A stretch of DNA of 64,000 nt from Rathayibacter sp. VKM Ac-2804 (GCF_009866655.1 NZ_CP047420.1:868001-932000); one strand, 5' to 3'; shown: positions 43,565 through 51,977, counted from the stretch's first letter. Numbers and translations are program-made. Notes: generated from the sequence alone by a model not told the origin.

Positions 43565-44677
43565 ATGTCTGCCGATGACGTGCACGACCCGATTCCCCCG
43601 CCCGACTTCCTCGAGGAGCTCCTGGACGAGCTGCGGCGGAAGAGGAGCCACTATGGGGACATGACCGACGTTCCGCGCCGCCCCTCGCTGGCCGACGTGG
43701 CGCGCCTCGCGGGCGTCGCGCCCGTCACCGCCTCCCGGGTCGCGAACGGGCAGACCAACGTCGTGCCGGCGACGCGGCAGGTCGTGCTGGAGGCGATGCG
43801 CACCCTCGGCTATCGGCCCAACAGCGCCGCGCGCGCCCTGAAGAGCGGTTCGTTCCGCACCCTCGGGGTCGCCGTCTTCAGCCTGGACACCCTGGGCATG
43901 ATGCGGACCGTGGACTCGATCGCCTCCGCGGCGGCGGAGGCGGGCTACGCGATCACGCTCGTCCCGGTCTCCGCACCCAGCCAGACCGGGCTCAACGGCG
44001 CCTTCACTCGGTTCGGCGAGCTGGCGGTGGACGGCCTCATCGTCGTCGTGGAGACGTACCTGCGCGACACGGCGCAGCTGACCCTCCCCGAGATCCCGCG
44101 CGTGCTCGTCAACGCGGCCGCCGGTGCCCAGGGGCCCGTGGTCGACGCCGATCAGGCGGGCGGCGTCCGGGCCGCGGTCGAGCACCTCCTCGGGCTCGGG
44201 CACCGCACGGTGCACCACATCGCCGGCCCCCGCGGCTCCTTCGCGGCCGAGCGCCGCGAGACGGCGTGGCGGGAGGCGCTCCTCGCGGCGGGTGCGCCCG
44301 TGCCGCCCACGCGCTACAGCAACTGGCGCTCCGACGGCGGGTACCTGCAGGGCGCCGCCCTGGCCGAGAGCGGCGACTGCACCGCGGTGCTCGTCTCCAG
44401 CGACGAGGCCGCTCTGGGCGTCTACCGGGCGTTCGCGGAGCACGGTCTGCGGATCCCCGAGGACGTCAGCGTGGTGGGCTTCAACGACATCCCGGAGGCG
44501 CAGGACTTCTCGCCGCCGCTGACGACGATCCGGCAGGACTACCGCGCGGTCGGCGCGAAGTGCGTCGAGCTGCTGCTGGAGCAGCTCGCGAACGGGGTGA
44601 GCGACGAGCCCGTCGTCGAGCTGGTGCCGACCTCGCTGATCGTGCGGGCGAGCACCGCGCCGCCCGCGACGCGCTAG
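43565..44677 (+). CDS. LacI-family transcriptional regulator
   Basis: A LacI helix-turn-helix (SLADVARLAGVAPVTASRVANG) is followed by a periplasmic-binding-like effector domain (GLIVVVE, VEHLLGLGHRTVHHIAGP, VLVSSDEAALGVYRAFAEHGLRIPEDVSVVGFNDI), with an ordinary C-terminus. From ATG 43565 it has 370 residues and a 32-residue charged extension before the HTH; ATG 43661 would give the usual 338. The first is preferred because a -10 hexamer lies six nt upstream and codon use in the extension is coding-like. It probably represses the divergent sugar-binding protein and itself through the palindrome. The SGNH hydrolase follows closely. Confidence 0.88.
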   Translation: MSADDVHDPIPPPDFLEELLDELRRKRSHYGDMTDVPRRPSLADVARLAGVAPVTASRVANGQTNVVPATRQVVLEAMRTLGYRPNSAARALKSGSFRTLGVAVFSLDTLGMMRTVDSIASAAAEAGYAITLVPVSAPSQTGLNGAFTRFGELAVDGLIVVVETYLRDTAQLTLPEIPRVLVNAAAGAQGPVVDADQAGGVRAAVEHLLGLGHRTVHHIAGPRGSFAAERRETAWREALLAAGAPVPPTRYSNWRSDGGYLQGAALAESGDCTAVLVSSDEAALGVYRAFAEHGLRIPEDVSVVGFNDIPEAQDFSPPLTTIRQDYRAVGAKCVELLLEQLANGVSDEPVVELVPTSLIVRASTAPPATR

Positions 44678-44686
44678 GCCGCCGCC

Positions 44687-45346
44687 GTGCACGGTCTCCT
44701 CCGCGTCGTCGCGGAACTGGAGCGGACCTGGCCCGACAACAGGGCGGTGAACCTCGTCTTCCACGGTCACAGCGTGCCGTCGGGCTACTCCGCGACGCCC
44801 CTGGTCGACCGGCGCGCGTCCTACCCGCACGTCGTCGCCGGCCGGCTCGCCGAGCGCCACCCGCACGCGGTGATCAACGCGATCGTCACTGCGATCGGCG
44901 GCGAGCACTCGGAGTCGGGTGAGCGCCGGACGACGGAGGTCCTCGGCCATCGCCCGGACGTCGTGCTGATCGACTACGCCCTGAACGACCGGGCGATCGG
45001 GCTCGACCGGGCCCGCCGCGCCTGGGCGTCGATGATCGACGCCGTGCTCGGGGCCGGCGTCGTCCCCGTGCTGATCACGCCCTCGCCGGACCTGGCCGCC
45101 GACCTGGCCGATCCCGACGACGAGCTGGTCCGGCACGCCGAGCAGATCCGCGGGCTCGCCGAACGCGACGGCGTGCTGCTGGCGGACCCGCTCCGGGTCT
45201 TCCGCGCGCTGCAGGAGCGCGGCGAGTCCCTGGCGGAGCTGATGGCGCAGGGGAACCACCCGAACGGGCGCGGCCACGAGGTCATCGCGGCGGAGATCCT
45301 CGCGCTGTTCGCGCAGGCCCGGCAGCGGGGGAGTCGGAGCGAGTGA
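44687..45346 (+). CDS. SGNH-type hydrolase with GHS nucleophile motif
   Basis: GTG 44687 gives 219 residues. The block I nucleophile motif reads LVFHGHSVPSGY (Ser29), the GHS variant of the GDS motif. DVVLIDYALND is the block III Asn and NHPNGRGHEVIAAEIL the C-terminal His. Such proteins deacetylate or hydrolyse esters of sugars. It starts nine bases after the LacI stop and so probably belongs to the sugar-response unit. Its last three codons overlap the 3' end of the tRNA-Gly gene on the other strand by nine bases, which is unusual. Confidence 0.8.
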   Translation: MHGLLRVVAELERTWPDNRAVNLVFHGHSVPSGYSATPLVDRRASYPHVVAGRLAERHPHAVINAIVTAIGGEHSESGERRTTEVLGHRPDVVLIDYALNDRAIGLDRARRAWASMIDAVLGAGVVPVLITPSPDLAADLADPDDELVRHAEQIRGLAERDGVLLADPLRVFRALQERGESLAELMAQGNHPNGRGHEVIAAEILALFAQARQRGSRSE

Positions 45347-45408
45347 CGGGAATCGAACCCGCGCCATCTGCTTGGGAAGCAGAAGTTCTACCATTGAACT
45401 ACACTCGC
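45338..45408 (-). tRNA. tRNA-Gly (anticodon CCC)
   Basis: The minus strand folds into a 71-nt cloverleaf without an encoded CCA. The acceptor stem pairs GCGAGTG with CACTCGC, the D arm is GTTCAATGGTAGAAC, the anticodon stem TCTGC/GCAGA holds loop TTCCCAA (anticodon CCC, reading GGG), and the T arm is CGGGTTCGATTCCCG. It overlaps the SGNH hydrolase gene by nine bases at its 3' end and lies 60 bp from dcd. Confidence 0.95.
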
Positions 45409-45455
45409 GCGGCGCCGCTCAGGCGCACCGCCCCATGGTAGCAAGCCCCGCGCCC

Positions 45456-45461
45456 TAAGCT
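45456..45461 (+). promoter_or_regulatory. -10 hexamer TAAGCT for dcd (leaderless)
   Basis: TAAGCT ends six nt before GTG 45468. Confidence 0.5.
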
Positions 45462-45467
45462 CGCCTC

Positions 45468-46052
45468 GTGCTGCTCTCCGATCGCGACATCAAGCTCGAA
45501 CTCTCCTCCGGCCGCGTCGGGCTCTCGCCGCACGACGCGGCGATGATCCAGCCCTCGTCGGTCGACGTGCGGCTCGACCGCTTCTTCCGGCTGTTCGACA
45601 ACCACCGGTACCCCTACATCGATCCGGCCGAGGACCAGCCCGAGCTGACGCGCCTGGTCGAGACCCCGGCGGGCGAGGCGTTCATCCTGCACCCCGGCGA
45701 GTTCGTGCTCGGCTCGACCTACGAGGAGGTCTCGCTCCCCGACGACATCGCCGCGCGCCTGGAGGGCAAGAGCTCGCTGGGGCGGCTGGGGCTGCTGACG
45801 CACTCGACCGCGGGGTTCATCGATCCCGGCTTCACCGGTCACGTCACGCTCGAGCTGAGCAACGTCGCGACCCTGCCGATCATGCTCTGGCCGGGGATGA
45901 AGATCGGCCAGATGTGCTTCTTCCGCCTGAGCTCGCCCGCCGAGCAGCCGTACGGCTCGGCGTCCTACCTCTCGCGCTATCAGGGCCAGCGCGGCCCCAC
46001 CGCCTCCCGATCGTCGCTGAACTTCCACCGCACCGACGTCTACGGCGACTGA
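45468..46052 (+). CDS. dcd: dCTP deaminase
   Basis: This 194-residue protein shows the trimeric dUTPase/Dcd fold: [63 protein letters not shown] (catalytic Glu in the [11 protein letters not shown] region), and [10 protein letters not shown]. It converts dCTP to dUTP; actinobacterial members such as that of M. tuberculosis also hydrolyse dUTP to dUMP, feeding dTMP synthesis. Whether this one is bifunctional cannot be told by eye. It is leaderless behind TAAGCT and followed at 7 bp by the family B palindrome. Confidence 0.95.
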   Translation: MLLSDRDIKLELSSGRVGLSPHDAAMIQPSSVDVRLDRFFRLFDNHRYPYIDPAEDQPELTRLVETPAGEAFILHPGEFVLGSTYEEVSLPDDIAARLEGKSSLGRLGLLTHSTAGFIDPGFTGHVTLELSNVATLPIMLWPGMKIGQMCFFRLSSPAEQPYGSASYLSRYQGQRGPTASRSSLNFHRTDVYGD

Positions 46053-46059
46053 CCCCCTC

Positions 46060-46120
46060 CGCGAGATGCCACTTGTGCACGCGACACGCCGTGGAAGGCG
46101 TGCACAAGTGGCATCTCGCG
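46060..46120. repeat. 61-bp perfect palindrome, family B, copy 1
   Basis: Perfect 23-base arms (46060-46082 and 46098-46120, beginning CGCGAGATGCCACTTGTG) surround a 15-base centre GACACGCCGTGGAAG. The element starts 7 bp after the dcd stop and lies between dcd and the convergent idi gene. Copy 2 is at 62228-62288 in the opposite orientation. Confidence 0.95.
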
Positions 46121-46135
46121 GGCGGGGGCAGCCGG

Positions 46136-46705
46136 TCAGCCGAGCAGGCGGGGGAGCTGCAGGACGAGCCAGGGGGAGAAGGCCCAGGGGGCCGCACGGA
46201 CGGCGGCGAGGGTCGCCTCGGGGTCGACCCACTCGACGTCCATGACCTCGTCGGCGCGGGGGCTCAGCGCGTCGCGGCTCGAGACCGTCGCGGTGTAGAC
46301 CGGGCAGATCTCGTTCTCGACGATGCCGGAGGCGTCCACCGCGCGGTAGCGGAAGTCGGGCAGCGCCAGCTCGAGCGAGTCGAGCCGGGCGCCCAGCTCG
46401 CGCTCGGCGCGGCGCACCACCGCGTCCTCGATCCGCTCGCCGGGAGCGGGGTGCCCGCAGAACGAGTTGGTCCATACTCCGGGCCAGGTGCGCTTGCCCA
46501 GCGCGCGCCGCGTCACCAGCAGTGCGCCGTCGGGCGCGAAGACGTGGCAGGAGAAGGCGAGGTGCAGGGGGGTCGCGGTGTCGTGCACGGTCGCCTTGTC
46601 GGCCACGCCGACGGCGGTCCCGGACTCGTCGAGGAGCACCACCTCCTCGAGGAGATCCAGCTGCTCGAGCTCGTCAGTGCGCACGGCGATTCCTTCCGAA
46701 GTCAT
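46136..46705 (-). CDS. idi: Isopentenyl-diphosphate delta-isomerase, type I
   Basis: This 189-residue Nudix-fold enzyme interconverts IPP and DMAPP. The active-site Cys is in TNSFCGHPAPGE and the Glu in GIVENEICPVY; HLAFSCHVFAPDGALLVTRRA is the typical N-terminal strand. It supplies DMAPP for the carotenoid pathway encoded divergently from 46780. The 74-bp space between idi and crtE must hold both promoters; an A/T-richer stretch at 46740-46770 could bind a regulator (imperfect GCTA...TAGC). Confidence 0.95.
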   Translation of the reverse strand: MTSEGIAVRTDELEQLDLLEEVVLLDESGTAVGVADKATVHDTATPLHLAFSCHVFAPDGALLVTRRALGKRTWPGVWTNSFCGHPAPGERIEDAVVRRAERELGARLDSLELALPDFRYRAVDASGIVENEICPVYTATVSSRDALSPRADEVMDVEWVDPEATLAAVRAAPWAFSPWLVLQLPRLLG

Positions 46706-46766
46706 GACCGTAAGTCAAGCACGACGGCGGAACTCAGCCGGCTTATTGCTAGAGAGGCGAGTTTGT

Positions 46767-46772
46767 TAGCCT
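46767..46772 (+). promoter_or_regulatory. -10 hexamer TAGCCT for crtE (leaderless)
   Basis: TAGCCT ends seven nt before GTG 46780. Confidence 0.45.
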
Positions 46773-46779
46773 CGACCCC

Positions 46780-47850
46780 GTGGATACGCGCGACCCCGTG
46801 GTTCTCTCCCGAAGGCGGCAGGAGCACGTCGATGCTGTCCTCGACCGGTTCTTCTCGCTCGCGCGCTCCCGGGCGACGCGGCTCGGACCCCGGTACCTGA
46901 CCCTCTGGCAGACGATCGAGGCCAACACCCGCGGCGGCAAGCGGTTCCGGCCGCTGATGGTGATCTCGGCCTACGAGGCGCACGGCGGTCAGGACCCCGA
47001 GGCGTCCGCCCACCTCGGCGCGGCCTTCGAGCTGCTGCACACCGCGCTGATCGTGCACGACGACGTGATCGACCGCGACTTCGTCCGCCGCGGCGGCCCG
47101 AACGTCTCGGGCAGCTACCGCGACGAGGCGACGACCGCCGGGCTCTCCATCCCCATCGCGGAGCACCGCGGAACCTCGGTCGCCGTCATCGCGGGCGACC
47201 TCGCGCTCACCGGCGCGCACCGCCTGGTCGAGGGCGTCGGCGCCTCCGACGGCGTCCGCGCGCGCCTGCTCACCCTGCTCGACGAGGCCGTCTTCGCCTC
47301 CGCCGCGGGCGAGCTGGCCGACGTCGACTTCTCGCTGATGCCCGGCATGCCCTCGGTGGAGGAGGTGCTCGAGATGGAGCGTCTGAAGACCGCGGTCTAC
47401 TCCTTCGAGGCGCCGCTGCAGGCCGGCGCGATCCTGGCCGGCGCCGACGACGCGGCCGTCGAGGCCCTCGGCGAGTTCGGCCGCGGCATCGGCATCGCCT
47501 ACCAGATCGTCGACGACCTGCTCGGCGTCTTCGGCTCCGAGGGGCAGACCGGCAAGACCACGCTCGGCGATCTCCGCGAGGGCAAGCGCACGGTCCTGAT
47601 CGCGCACGCCGCCGGGACCGACCGCTGGCGCGAGATCGAGGGCCTCATCGGCGACGAGCACCTCGACCCCGACACGGCGGAGCGCGTGCGCTGCATCCTC
47701 GAGGAGTGCGGTTCGCGCGGCTACGCCGAGGCGCTCGCGAGCGACTTCGCGAACCGCGCGTGGGACGCGCTGCACACCCCCGCGGTGACGGAGGCGTTCC
47801 GCACCGAGATGCGGCCGCTGGTCTCGAGCGTCCTCGGGCGCACCCGGTGA
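46780..47850 (+). CDS. crtE: Geranylgeranyl diphosphate synthase
   Basis: This 356-residue trans-prenyl synthase has first aspartate-rich motif VHDDVIDRD near 92, second QIVDDLLGVFG near 247, and GGKRFRPLM near the start. It joins IPP to allylic diphosphates to make GGPP for carotenoids. Chain length cannot be read with certainty; the carotenoid context argues for C20. GTG 46780 follows a -10 by seven nt. It starts the carotenoid block; the crtB-crtI fusion begins 97 bp after its stop with its own -10. Confidence 0.92.
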   Translation: MDTRDPVVLSRRRQEHVDAVLDRFFSLARSRATRLGPRYLTLWQTIEANTRGGKRFRPLMVISAYEAHGGQDPEASAHLGAAFELLHTALIVHDDVIDRDFVRRGGPNVSGSYRDEATTAGLSIPIAEHRGTSVAVIAGDLALTGAHRLVEGVGASDGVRARLLTLLDEAVFASAAGELADVDFSLMPGMPSVEEVLEMERLKTAVYSFEAPLQAGAILAGADDAAVEALGEFGRGIGIAYQIVDDLLGVFGSEGQTGKTTLGDLREGKRTVLIAHAAGTDRWREIEGLIGDEHLDPDTAERVRCILEECGSRGYAEALASDFANRAWDALHTPAVTEAFRTEMRPLVSSVLGRTR

Positions 47851-47935
47851 CCGCCCGACACGCCGCCGCGCACCCGTCGGACGCCCGCCACGCGCGGATC
47901 GCGGCCCGGATGCCGGTCGCCGCCCGCGCGCGCCG

Positions 47936-47941
47936 TACGGT
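47936..47941 (+). promoter_or_regulatory. -10 hexamer TACGGT for the crtB-crtI fusion (leaderless)
   Basis: TACGGT ends six nt before ATG 47948, suggesting a second transcription start inside the carotenoid cluster. Confidence 0.45.
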
Positions 47942-47947
47942 GGCACG

Positions 47948-50491
47948 ATGAGCCGGCAGAGCGAACTGTACGACCGCGTCGCCCACGAGGCGTCCGCGCA
48001 GGTGATCCGGCGCTACTCCACGTCCTTCGGCCTGGCCACCCGCCTCCTCGGGGCGGGCGTGCGCGAGCGCATCGAGGACGTCTACGCGCTGGTGCGCGTC
48101 GCCGACGAGATCGTGGACGGGGTCGCCGAGGAGGCGCACCTCGACCGCGCCGCCGTCGAGGAGTCGCTCGACGCCTTCGAGGCCGAGACCGAGCGCGCGC
48201 TCGCCAGCGGCTACAGCGCGAACCTCGTCATCCACGCCTTCGCCCGCACCGCGCGCGCCGCCGGCTTCGGCACCGAGCTCACCGGTCCCTTCTTCGCCTC
48301 GATGCGCGCCGACCTGCGCGAGACGGTGCACACCCCCGAGTCGTTCGAGAGCTACGTCTACGGCTCGGCCGAGGTGGTCGGGCTGATGTGCCTGCACGTC
48401 TTCCTCGCCGCGCCCGACGCCGGACTCGTCTCGCCCGCCGCGCGCGAGCGCCTCGTCGCCGGCGCCCGGCGCCTGGGTTCCGCGTTCCAGAAGGTCAACT
48501 TCCTCCGCGATCTGGCGGCCGACGTCGACGGCCTCGGCCGCAGCTACTTCCCCGGCGTCGACCCGCGCGCGTTCTCGGAGACCGACAAGGCGGCGCTGCT
48601 GGCCGACCTCGATGACGACCTCGCCGCGGCCGGCGCCATCGTGCCCGAGCTGCCCCGCTCGAGCCGACGCGCCGTGCTGCTCGCGCACTCCCTCTTCGCC
48701 GCGCTCGCGGACCGGATCCGCGCCACTCCCGCCGAGGAGCTGCTGCGCGCCCGGGTCGGCGTGCCGACGGCGACGAAGGCGGCGCTCGCCGCCCGCGCCG
48801 CCGTCTCGACGATCGGCCCGCGCCTGGGCGCCGGCCCGGCGCGCGCCTCCCGCTCGGCGAGCGGCCCGCACCGGGCCGTCGTGATCGGCGGCGGCATCGG
48901 CGGTCTCGCCTCCGCCGGCCTGCTCGCCCGCGACGGCTGGGACGTGACCCTGCTCGAGCAGCGCGAGGTCGTCGGCGGCCGGGCCGGCTCGTGGGAGCGC
49001 GACGGCTTCCGCTTCGACACCGGCCCCTCCTGGTACCTGATGCCGGAGGTGTTCGACCACTTCTTCCGGCTGATGGGCACGAGCGCCGAGGAGCGGCTCG
49101 ACCTCGAGCGCCTCGACCCGGGCTACCGCGTCTACAGCCAGGGCATCGCCGAGCCGATCGACGTGCTCGCCGACCTGGAGTCCAACCTCGCCCTGTTCGA
49201 GAGCATCGAGCCCGGCGCGGGGGCCCGGATGCGGGTCTACCTCGAGTCGGCGCGCGACACCTACGAGGTGGCCAAGCGCCGGTTCCTCTACACGAGCTTC
49301 GCGTCGTTCCTGCCGCTGCTGCGCCGCGACGTGCTCAGCCGCACCGGCCGGCTCGGCCGCCTCCTGCTCACCCCGCTCGACACCTTCGCGGCGACCGCGG
49401 TCACCGACAACCGGCTGCGGCAGATCCTCGGCTACCCGGCCGTCTTCCTCGGCTCCTCGCCGTTCGCCGCGCCGAGCATGTACCACCTGATGAGCCACCT
49501 CGACCTGGCCGACGGCGTGCTCTACCCGATGGGCGGCTTCACCCGCCTGATCGCGGCCGTCGCCGAGGTGGCGGAGGAGGCGGGCGTCACCGTCCGCACC
49601 TCCTCGCCCGCCACCCGCATCCTCACGGCGCGCGCCCCGCGCGGCAGCCGCCGCGGGGCCGAGGTCGTCGGCGTCGAGTACGAGGGCCCGGACGGCACGC
49701 GACAGCTCCCCGCCGAGCTCGTCGTCAACGCCTCCGACCTGTTCACCACGGAGCAGGCGCTGCTTCCTGACGAGCTGCGCAGCTATCCGCCCGAGTACTG
49801 GGAGAACCGCGAGCCCGGCCCGAGCGCCGTGCTGGTGCTCCTGGGCGTCCGCGGCGCGCTGCCGGAGCTCGAGCACCACACGCTGCTGTTCACGAGCGAC
49901 TGGCGCGAGAACTTCGGCCGGATCTTCGGCGAGAACCCCTCGGTCCCCGATCCCGCGTCGATCTACGTCTGCCGCCCGAGCGCGACCGACCCCGGCGTCG
50001 CTCCCGAGGGGCACGAGAACCTCTTCGTCCTCGTGCCGATCCCGGCCGACACCTCGATCGGCCACGGGGGGATCGACGGCGCCGGCGACGCGCAGGTCGA
50101 GGCCATCGCCGACGCGGCGATCCGCCAGATCGCGACCTGGACCGGTGCCGAGGACCTCGCCGAGCGGATCGTCGTGCGCCGCACCATCGGCCCGGCCGAC
50201 TTCGAGAGCGATCTCGGGGCCTGGCGCGGCTCGATGCTCGGTCCGGCGCACATCCTCTCGCAGAGCGCGTTCTTCCGCTCCGGGAACGCCAGCGCGCACG
50301 TCGACGGGCTGCTCTTCGCGGGCAGCTCGACGATCCCGGGCATCGGCCTGCCCATGTGCGTGATCAGCGCCGAGGTGATGCTCAAGCGCGTCCGCGGCGA
50401 CGTGTCGACCGAGCCGTTGCCCGTGCGCGCCGCCCCCTCGGCGCCGGTCGCCCCGAGCGTGGCTCCCGAGCCCGTCGCCGCGGGGGAGTAG
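47948..50491 (+). CDS. Fused phytoene synthase-phytoene desaturase (CrtB-CrtI)
   Basis: One uninterrupted 847-codon frame holds two enzymes. Residues ~1-295 are phytoene synthase: YSTSFGLATRLLG, VRVADEIVDG (DxxxD), and KVNFLRDLAADVDGLGRSYFP. After a ~17-residue Ala/Arg/Ser linker, residues ~312-820 are the desaturase: FAD motif VVIGGGIGGLASAGLLARDG, LLEQREVVGGRAGSWERDGFRFDTGPSWYLMP, and near the end LLFAGSSTIPGIGLPMCVISAE. Normally these are two genes. No ATG lies near the CrtI start, and the first GTG codons fall inside its FAD motif, so separate CrtI translation is unlikely. The protein would make phytoene from GGPP and desaturate it to lycopene in one chain. crtYe follows at three bases. 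Confidence 0.9.
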   Translation: MSRQSELYDRVAHEASAQVIRRYSTSFGLATRLLGAGVRERIEDVYALVRVADEIVDGVAEEAHLDRAAVEESLDAFEAETERALASGYSANLVIHAFARTARAAGFGTELTGPFFASMRADLRETVHTPESFESYVYGSAEVVGLMCLHVFLAAPDAGLVSPAARERLVAGARRLGSAFQKVNFLRDLAADVDGLGRSYFPGVDPRAFSETDKAALLADLDDDLAAAGAIVPELPRSSRRAVLLAHSLFAALADRIRATPAEELLRARVGVPTATKAALAARAAVSTIGPRLGAGPARASRSASGPHRAVVIGGGIGGLASAGLLARDGWDVTLLEQREVVGGRAGSWERDGFRFDTGPSWYLMPEVFDHFFRLMGTSAEERLDLERLDPGYRVYSQGIAEPIDVLADLESNLALFESIEPGAGARMRVYLESARDTYEVAKRRFLYTSFASFLPLLRRDVLSRTGRLGRLLLTPLDTFAATAVTDNRLRQILGYPAVFLGSSPFAAPSMYHLMSHLDLADGVLYPMGGFTRLIAAVAEVAEEAGVTVRTSSPATRILTARAPRGSRRGAEVVGVEYEGPDGTRQLPAELVVNASDLFTTEQALLPDELRSYPPEYWENREPGPSAVLVLLGVRGALPELEHHTLLFTSDWRENFGRIFGENPSVPDPASIYVCRPSATDPGVAPEGHENLFVLVPIPADTSIGHGGIDGAGDAQVEAIADAAIRQIATWTGAEDLAERIVVRRTIGPADFESDLGAWRGSMLGPAHILSQSAFFRSGNASAHVDGLLFAGSSTIPGIGLPMCVISAEVMLKRVRGDVSTEPLPVRAAPSAPVAPSVAPEPVAAGE

Positions 50492-50494
50492 CGC

Positions 50495-50812
50495 GTGGGG
50501 GTCCTCTACCTGCTCGCGCTCGTCGTCTCGATCACCGGGATGGTCGTGCTCGACAGGCGCTTCGGCCTGTTCTTCTGGGCGGACGCCCGCCGTGCGGCGA
50601 TCGTGCTGCCGGCCGGCGTCGTGTTCTTCCTGCTCTGGGACCTCGCCGGCATCGGACTCGGCGTCTTCTTCCGCGGCGAGACCCCGTACATGACCGGGCT
50701 GCAGCTCGCGCCGGAGCTGCCGGTCGAGGAGGTCCTCTTCCTCACGCTGCTCTGCTACCTGTCCATGGACGTGCACGGGTTCCTCGCGAAGCGGGCGGAG
50801 GCGCGCGCGTGA
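50495..50812 (+). CDS. C50 carotenoid epsilon-cyclase subunit (CrtYe-like)
   Basis: This 105-residue membrane protein has three helices and the lycopene-cyclase domain pattern: FFLLWDLAGIGLGVFFRGETPYMTG and ELPVEEVLFLTLLCYLSM, with conserved P-E-E. It forms a heterodimer with the next small protein and closes rings on the C50 precursor. GTG 50495 starts three bases after the CrtB-CrtI stop; the next gene overlaps by four bases. Confidence 0.88.
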   Translation: MGVLYLLALVVSITGMVVLDRRFGLFFWADARRAAIVLPAGVVFFLLWDLAGIGLGVFFRGETPYMTGLQLAPELPVEEVLFLTLLCYLSMDVHGFLAKRAEARA

Positions 50813-51117
50813 CCTACCTGCTCCTCAACGCGGTCTTCCTCGCGGTGGTCGCGGTGCCGCTGGTGGTCGCGCTCCGGCGCGGCCGGCTCCGGCTGCCCGT
50901 GCTGCTCGGCACCCTCGCGGTGCTGCTGGTGACGACCGCCGTCTTCGACAACATCATGATCGGCGTCGGGCTCCTCGTCGCCTACGACGACGACCTGATC
51001 TCGGGGATCCGGATCGGCGTCGCGCCGATCGAGGACTTCGCCTACGCGATCGCGGCCGCGCTCGCCCTGCCGGCGCTGTGGGTCCTCCTGCCGGCACGCC
51101 GCCGGAGCGCTCGGTGA
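50809..51117 (+). CDS. C50 carotenoid epsilon-cyclase subunit (CrtYf-like)
   Basis: GTG 50809 overlaps the previous stop (GTGA) and gives 102 residues, three helices, with TAVFDNIMIGVGLLVAYDDDLISGIRIG and APIEDFAYAIAAALALPALW, the second cyclase-domain signature (P-E-D). With CrtYe it should act after the elongase. It overlaps the elongase gene by four bases. Confidence 0.88.
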   Translation: MTYLLLNAVFLAVVAVPLVVALRRGRLRLPVLLGTLAVLLVTTAVFDNIMIGVGLLVAYDDDLISGIRIGVAPIEDFAYAIAAALALPALWVLLPARRRSAR

Positions 51118-51977
51118 GGCGGCTCCGCGCGCTGTTCGTCTCCAGCCGCCCGCTGAGCTGGGTCAACACGGCCTACCCGTTCGCCGCGGCCTACCTGCTG
51201 ACCACCCGCGAGATCGACCTCGCCCTCGTGCTCGGCACGCTCTACTTCCTGATCCCCTACAACCTCGCGATGTACGGGATCAACGACGTCTTCGACTACG
51301 AGTCCGACCTGCGGAACCCGCGCAAGGGCGGTGTCGAGGGCGCGGTCCTCGATCGGAGCGAGCACCGCGCGACGCTGATCGCGGCGGTGGCGACCAACGT
51401 CCCGTTCCTGATCGCGCTCGTGCTGCTCGGCTCGCCGCTGTCCTGGCTGGTGCTGGCGGTCAGCGTCTTCGCCGTCATCGCCTACAGCGCGCCCGGCCTG
51501 CGCTTCAAGGAGCGGCCGTTCCTCGACTCGCTGACCTCGGCGACGCACTTCGTCAGCCCCGCCGTCTACGGCGTCGCGCTCGCGGGCACGGTGCTCACCC
51601 CGGGTCTCTGGGCCCTGCTGGTCGCGTTCTTCCTCTGGGGCATAGCCAGCCACGCCTTCGGCGCGGTGCAGGACATCCTGGCCGACCGGGCCGGCGGCAT
51701 CGGGTCGATCGCCACGGTGATCGGCGCGAAGGCGACCGTGCGCTTCGCGATCGCCGCCTACGTCGCGAGCGGACTGCTCCTGCTGCTGCTGCCCTGGCCG
51801 GGGACGCTGGCCGCGCTGCTCGCGATCCCGTACGCGCTGAGCGTCTGGCCGTACCGCTCGCTGACCGACGAGCAGGCCGAGCGCGCGAACGCCGGCTGGA
51901 AGCGCTTCCTCGCGCTGAACTTCCTCACCGGGTTCCTGGTGACGCTGCTGCTGATCCTGTTCTGGCTCGCGACCTGA
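51114..51977 (+). CDS. Lycopene elongase, UbiA-family prenyltransferase (CrtEb-like)
   Basis: GTG 51114 overlaps the previous stop and gives 287 residues with about nine helices. The Asp-rich motif NDVFDYESD near 62 and the second QDILADRAGGIGS are UbiA prenyl-binding sites. In C. glutamicum CrtEb adds two C5 units to lycopene to give flavuxanthin, which CrtYe/f cyclise to decaprenoxanthin; the same gene set here predicts a C50 pigment. It is the last gene of the cluster and is convergent with the MFS gene. Confidence 0.9.
   Translation: MRRLRALFVSSRPLSWVNTAYPFAAAYLLTTREIDLALVLGTLYFLIPYNLAMYGINDVFDYESDLRNPRKGGVEGAVLDRSEHRATLIAAVATNVPFLIALVLLGSPLSWLVLAVSVFAVIAYSAPGLRFKERPFLDSLTSATHFVSPAVYGVALAGTVLTPGLWALLVAFFLWGIASHAFGAVQDILADRAGGIGSIATVIGAKATVRFAIAAYVASGLLLLLLPWPGTLAALLAIPYALSVWPYRSLTDEQAERANAGWKRFLALNFLTGFLVTLLLILFWLAT

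Noticed and set aside
47948..50491. Two overlapping genes crtB and crtI mistaken for one frame
   Set aside because: No stop codon lies between the domains, and the first in-frame start after the linker is GTG within the FAD motif itself, so the fusion reading is simpler. A sequencing indel stays possible and is listed as refuting evidence.
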